Shown piece by piece: positions 11,873-14,211 of a DNA stretch of 14,211 nt (positions within the stretch are counted from its first letter, which is position 1; every line of letters begins with the position of its first letter). The notes beneath the pieces were generated by a model. It had not been told where the DNA came from. It searched no databases and saw nothing but the letters and a program-made list of their open reading frames with translations. A program made the position numbers and the translations under genes. The stretch lies in NCBI GenBank assembly GCA_019677205.1, contig JAAMXY010001154.1:1-14211 (forward strand), in the 5' to 3' direction. The DNA is from Pinguiococcus pyrenoidosus (Eukaryota > Sar > Pinguiophyceae > Pinguiochrysidales > Pinguiochrysidaceae).

Positions 11873-12377
11873 AGTACATTCCATAATACCCCTCCTGCCA
11901 CACAAATTCGCTCAGATCCACGGGTTGTGTGGACGATGTGATGTCGCTGTCGAAGACTTGCACTCGAGTATGGCCCGCCGTGAAGAGAACGATCGTGCAA
12001 TCGAAAGCAATGCTCATGAACTTGAAATGGTCGGTCGAGGCCCATTCCTCGTCTTGAAGGCACCGTTTATACAACTCAAACATGCGTCGCGAATATGCCT
12101 GCGGATCATCCGAGTTAAAGGTGATCCACTTTGATACTTCCTCACTTGAAACGTCTTGATGAAGCTTGAAAATACTCTCTGCAACGAGAAGACGAGCATC
12201 TTTATAGTCATCGACGAGGCCTTTCTGCTGAAACAACACCACGAGGGCATGATATGCACAGTTTCCATCCGTGGGGACATTCACGCGAAAGAGGTTGTTC
12301 TCATGCAGGAACTGCTCCGAGTTGACGCTCGATGCGACATCTGGGCTCCTCGCTCCTAAACACGTGACTTCCTGCAT
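11802..12377 (-). CDS. OTU-family cysteine protease (putative deubiquitinase)
   Basis: From ATG 12377 the protein has 191 residues; an in-frame GTG at 12446 would add 23. NLFRVNVPTDGNCAYHALVV (28-47) is the OTU active-site motif, with Asp37, Cys40 as nucleophile and the following helix. GMYFNGVNHFEPL near the C-terminus supplies the catalytic His174, followed by the aromatic residue usual after it. The helix DHFKFMSIAFDCTIVLF is the typical segment between them. The catalytic residues are all present, so it is likely active. OTU proteases remove ubiquitin or related modifiers; viral ones can protect viral proteins from degradation or blunt host signalling, though the target here cannot be told. 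The tail (LPRRSKRQCR) is basic. The neighbouring E3 ligase remnant acts on the same modifier. Confidence 0.85.
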   Translation of the reverse strand: MQEVTCLGARSPDVASSVNSEQFLHENNLFRVNVPTDGNCAYHALVVLFQQKGLVDDYKDARLLVAESIFKLHQDVSSEEVSKWITFNSDDPQAYSRRMFELYKRCLQDEEWASTDHFKFMSIAFDCTIVLFTAGHTRVQVFDSDITSSTQPVDLSEFVWQEGYYGMYFNGVNHFEPLQKWLPRRSKRQCR

Positions 12378-12427
12378 GGGGGAAGGTATTTCTGAAGGCC
12401 CCAGGGATTCTGTGGAAGCTTCCCCCA
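12377..12427 (-). repeat. Inverted repeat over the OTU start codon
   Basis: TGGGGGAAG (12377-12385) and CTTCCCCCA (12419-12427) are perfect 9-bp arms separated by 33 bp. On the minus-strand transcript the second arm ends on the A of the proposed ATG, so the start codon would lie at the edge of a GC-rich stem. If translation instead starts at GTG 12446 the stem would be inside the coding sequence. Confidence 0.4.
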
Positions 12428-12446
12428 CCACAAGGTAGAATTGCAC

Positions 12447-12793
12447 TTTAAAAATGCTAGACGAAAGAAACTAGTTATTCTGTTGTTGGTTTGGTTTGGT
12501 CGTTCCAGATTTTGTTCGTGGGGATCGGGAAACTGTGCGAGCAAGGAACTTCGTTTCCCCGTTTCTCGTTTTGTGTGTCGTATCACGTGATAGGAAGCGA
12601 AGATGCTGTCGACGCGGGAGATTGGAGGAATTGGAAGAACGCGAGAGATGGAAAGAAGACAATGGCAAATTTCTTCGCTTTGAGATGTGTTTGCCACTCG
12701 AAAAATGGTTCACCCAGAAGGAAATTTTAGAAATATTTTAAAGTCTATATTTTATCATATAGTCTTTATCAGACCAAGCAAGGTGGAATATCT
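12447..12793. other. Gene-poor interval with weak coding signal
   Basis: No confident gene. A plus-strand frame (12496-12741, alternative start codon only) ends in a plausible charged helix, RGRLEELEERERWKEDNGKF, then LRFEMCLPLEKWFTQKEIL, which could be a remnant of a gene tail, but its first half looks random. Two minus-strand frames and another plus frame overlap it without recognisable content. At 12745-12762 CTATAT and ATATAG form an AT-rich stem with a 6-base loop, next to a repeated AGTCT; it might mark a transcript end. Confidence 0.3.
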
Positions 12794-13162
12794 TCAGTGA
12801 TCACTATTCGTGTGCAGATGAAGCAAATCTTGACCTCGGAATTTCACCCGGGTCCTCTGGGATGGAACTTTCAACTCTTCGATCCTCCTTATGATACGTG
12901 GACTTGTGACTGCCAACTGGCGGATAAGCTCTGATTTGTGAGAAGACGCATCTCCACAAGGATTCGCCGATGAAGAACCGTCTTGTGGAAGTATCCGGCG
13001 TATTCGACCATAGATTATTCTCTTGCGCTTCACAATCAAAACCTGCATCCAATCAAGTATGGTAGAGCTTGGAAAGGGGTGAAACATTGCTCGTTTTTCC
13101 AAGGATCGGCAGGCTTGACTCGGTATGTAGGTGCGGAAGAGTTTGTATCTTGGAATCTCCAT
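12794..13162 (-). CDS. Possible small basic protein, unrecognised
   Basis: With ATG 13162 the product has 122 residues; an in-frame GTG at 13228 would extend it to 144 but leave only 16 bp to the divergent TPR start. It is basic, with helix-like parts (ILDWMQVLIVKRKRIIYGRI, HKSELIRQLAVTSPRIIRRI, EELKVPSQRTRVKF). No family is recognised and a competing plus-strand frame (12983-13282) covers much of it. It is listed because the composition of the last two thirds looks protein-like and it would otherwise leave 500 bp empty. Confidence 0.3.
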   Translation of the reverse strand: MEIPRYKLFRTYIPSQACRSLEKRAMFHPFPSSTILDWMQVLIVKRKRIIYGRIRRILPQDGSSSANPCGDASSHKSELIRQLAVTSPRIIRRIEELKVPSQRTRVKFRGQDLLHLHTNSDH

Positions 13163-13244
13163 GGAGGTCCAAATAGTTCCGAAGCGCCTTTTAGCGGCGC
13201 GCTCGCACGTCAGATCTCCACGCCCCACACGAAGTCAGACGACG

Positions 13245-14211
13245 ATGAGCTCCACTCCGCCCCCCGCCGCAGAAGTCTTTGACGATGTTCTAGCAGCTTT
13301 GCGCAGCGAGATGCTGGAGCTGCTGCCTCAAGAAGGTCCTCCAACTGAAGAGGACTTCGACGAGATTGACACGGTCTTTGCAAACGAGTACGAGACGCAG
13401 CCGCAGGTGGCCTTTCTCCTTGCGATGGGCGCGCTGGAGCGTCTGGACGATGTGAGCGACGATTTAGGGTGGAAGCTGCGAATGAGAGCGGAGTTCTTTA
13501 CGGATCTCGGCATGGTTTCTTCGGCGCTTGGCCAACCCCGGCGCGCCATCGAGTACTACGAGCAGAGCCTGGAGATCCGTAAAGAGACGCAGGACCGCCG
13601 TGGCGAAGGACAGACGCTCAACAACCTCGGCAACTGCTACTTGAACCTGGGCGAGCCCCGGCGCGCCATCGAGTACTACGAGCAGGATCTGGCAATCTGC
13701 AAAGAGACGCAGGACCGCCGTGGCGAAGGACAGACGCTTGGGAACCTCGGCGGCTGCTACGCCAACCTGGGCGAGCCCCGGCGCGCCATCGAGTACTACG
13801 AGCAGAGCCTGGAGATCCGCAAAGAGACGCAGGACCGCCGTGGCGAAGGAGCGACGCTCAACAACCTCGGCAACCGCTACGCCGACCTGGGCCAACCCCG
13901 GCGCGCCATCGAGTACCACGAGCAGAGCCTGGAGATCCGCAGAGCGACGCAGGACCGCCGTGGCGAAGGACACACGCTCATAGGCCTCGGCAACTGCTAC
14001 TCCAACCTGGGCGAGCCCCGGCGCGCCATCGAGTACTACGAGCAGAGCCTGGAGATCCGCAAAGAGACGCAGGACCGCCGTGGCGAAGGACACACGCTCA
14101 TAGGCCTCGGCAACTGCTACTCCAACCTGGGCGAGCCCCGGCGCGCCATCGAGTACTACGAGCAGAGCTTGGAGATCAAGAAAGAGACGCAGGACCGCCG
14201 TGGCGAAGGAC
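13245..14211 (+). CDS. Tetratricopeptide-repeat protein (3' end outside window)
   Basis: From ATG 13245 the frame is open to the right edge: 322 codons and continuing. Residues 1-97 are a non-repetitive, acidic lead (MSSTPPPAAEVFDDVLAALR ... EEDFDEIDTVFANEYETQPQ) with helical stretches. From about residue 85 there are 40-residue TPR units of the kinesin-light-chain/TPR_12 type: LGNCYxNLGEPRRAIEYYEQ followed by SLEIRKETQDRRGEG. Five full units and part of a sixth are in the window. TPR solenoids bind peptides or other proteins; the same repeat type is common in cyanobacterial and bacterial signalling proteins and in giant viruses, so the gene may have been acquired and then expanded. No enzymatic domain is seen in the present part; one could follow beyond the edge. 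The opposite strand is also open here, an effect of the repeats. Confidence 0.9.
   Translation, partial: MSSTPPPAAEVFDDVLAALRSEMLELLPQEGPPTEEDFDEIDTVFANEYETQPQVAFLLAMGALERLDDVSDDLGWKLRMRAEFFTDLGMVSSALGQPRRAIEYYEQSLEIRKETQDRRGEGQTLNNLGNCYLNLGEPRRAIEYYEQDLAICKETQDRRGEGQTLGNLGGCYANLGEPRRAIEYYEQSLEIRKETQDRRGEGATLNNLGNRYADLGQPRRAIEYHEQSLEIRRATQDRRGEGHTLIGLGNCYSNLGEPRRAIEYYEQSLEIRKETQDRRGEGHTLIGLGNCYSNLGEPRRAIEYYEQSLEIKKETQDRRGEG
13536..14211 (+). repeat. 120-bp tandem repeats encoding TPR units
   Basis: Copies begin at 13536, 13656, 13776, 13896, 14016 and 14136 (the last cut by the window edge), each opening CCCCGGCGCGCCATCGAGTA. Large parts are identical between all copies, for example AAAGAGACGCAGGACCGCCG, and the copies at 13896 and 14016 differ at only a few bases. 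The few changes fall at set places: GATCTGGCAATCTGC in copy 2, CACGAG and AGAGCG in copy 4, and the Tyr-Leu/Ala/Ser-Asn/Asp-Leu codons. Such DNA-level identity points to recent duplication or gene conversion. Confidence 0.95.

Noticed and set aside
13464-14093. A 209-codon antisense frame over the TPR repeats.
   Set aside because: The repeats lack stop codons in this frame by repetition; the sense strand encodes clear TPR units from a good ATG.
1-14211. tRNA or rRNA genes.
   Set aside because: No cloverleaf with a TTCRANYC-type arm or rRNA-like segment was noticed by eye on either strand; a covariance search would be needed to exclude a divergent one.

Overview
The window looks like a piece of the genome of a nucleocytoplasmic large DNA virus (Nucleocytoviricota) that infects a protist. 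The best evidence is a full-length double jelly-roll major capsid protein (5345-6964, minus strand). Around it are families that recur in giant viruses: a DUF4116-like mini-protein, an RBR/IBR zinc-finger E3 ligase with the giant-virus signature (TEGCDQMFCTQCGTAFSW, then IHNPH), an OTU protease, HNH endonucleases, a five-pass membrane protein and a long TPR protein. Genes lie on both strands with gaps often under 100 bp, have no visible introns, and several converge with overlapping 3' ends. The family cannot be fixed from this window; the capsid termini fit the phycodnavirus/mimivirus-like end of the phylum better than the iridovirus end.

Layout. 1-437: the tail of an unknown gene converging on the DUF4116-like gene. 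492-503: a 12-bp palindrome centred on GTAC, midway between the divergent starts at 437 and 557. 557-2308: two tandem, related secreted proteins, the second preceded by a similar GTAC element. 2309-3094: a noncoding repeat region with four GAAGTACTTC palindromes and five copies of an 82-bp repeat in two blocks, dense in GATC. 3119-5269: an AT-richer section with a membrane-anchored HNH-like protein and an unrecognised gene. 5345-8946: a virion-like block with the capsid protein, a degenerate clamp-loader-like protein, a very basic Arg/Pro-rich protein and a multi-pass membrane protein. 8951-9261: two families of hairpin repeats filling the gap between two minus-strand genes. 9260-11872: a rearranged section where an E3 ligase gene missing its 5' part abuts a transposase C-terminal fragment, followed by a Fanzor/TnpB-N-terminus-like protein and an HNH protein. 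11802-12377: OTU protease. 12378-13244: mostly weak coding signal. 13245 to the right edge: a TPR protein built from almost identical 120-bp repeats; it runs off the window.

Together the genes suggest structural functions (capsid, possible DNA-condensing protein, membrane protein), probable host manipulation through ubiquitin (E3 ligase and deubiquitinase-like protease) and secreted proteins, and mobile-DNA activity (transposase remnant, HNH proteins, Fanzor-like piece). The least explained material is noncoding: the GTAC palindromes shared by promoters and the repeat region, and the hairpin families whose arms vary while staying mostly paired.
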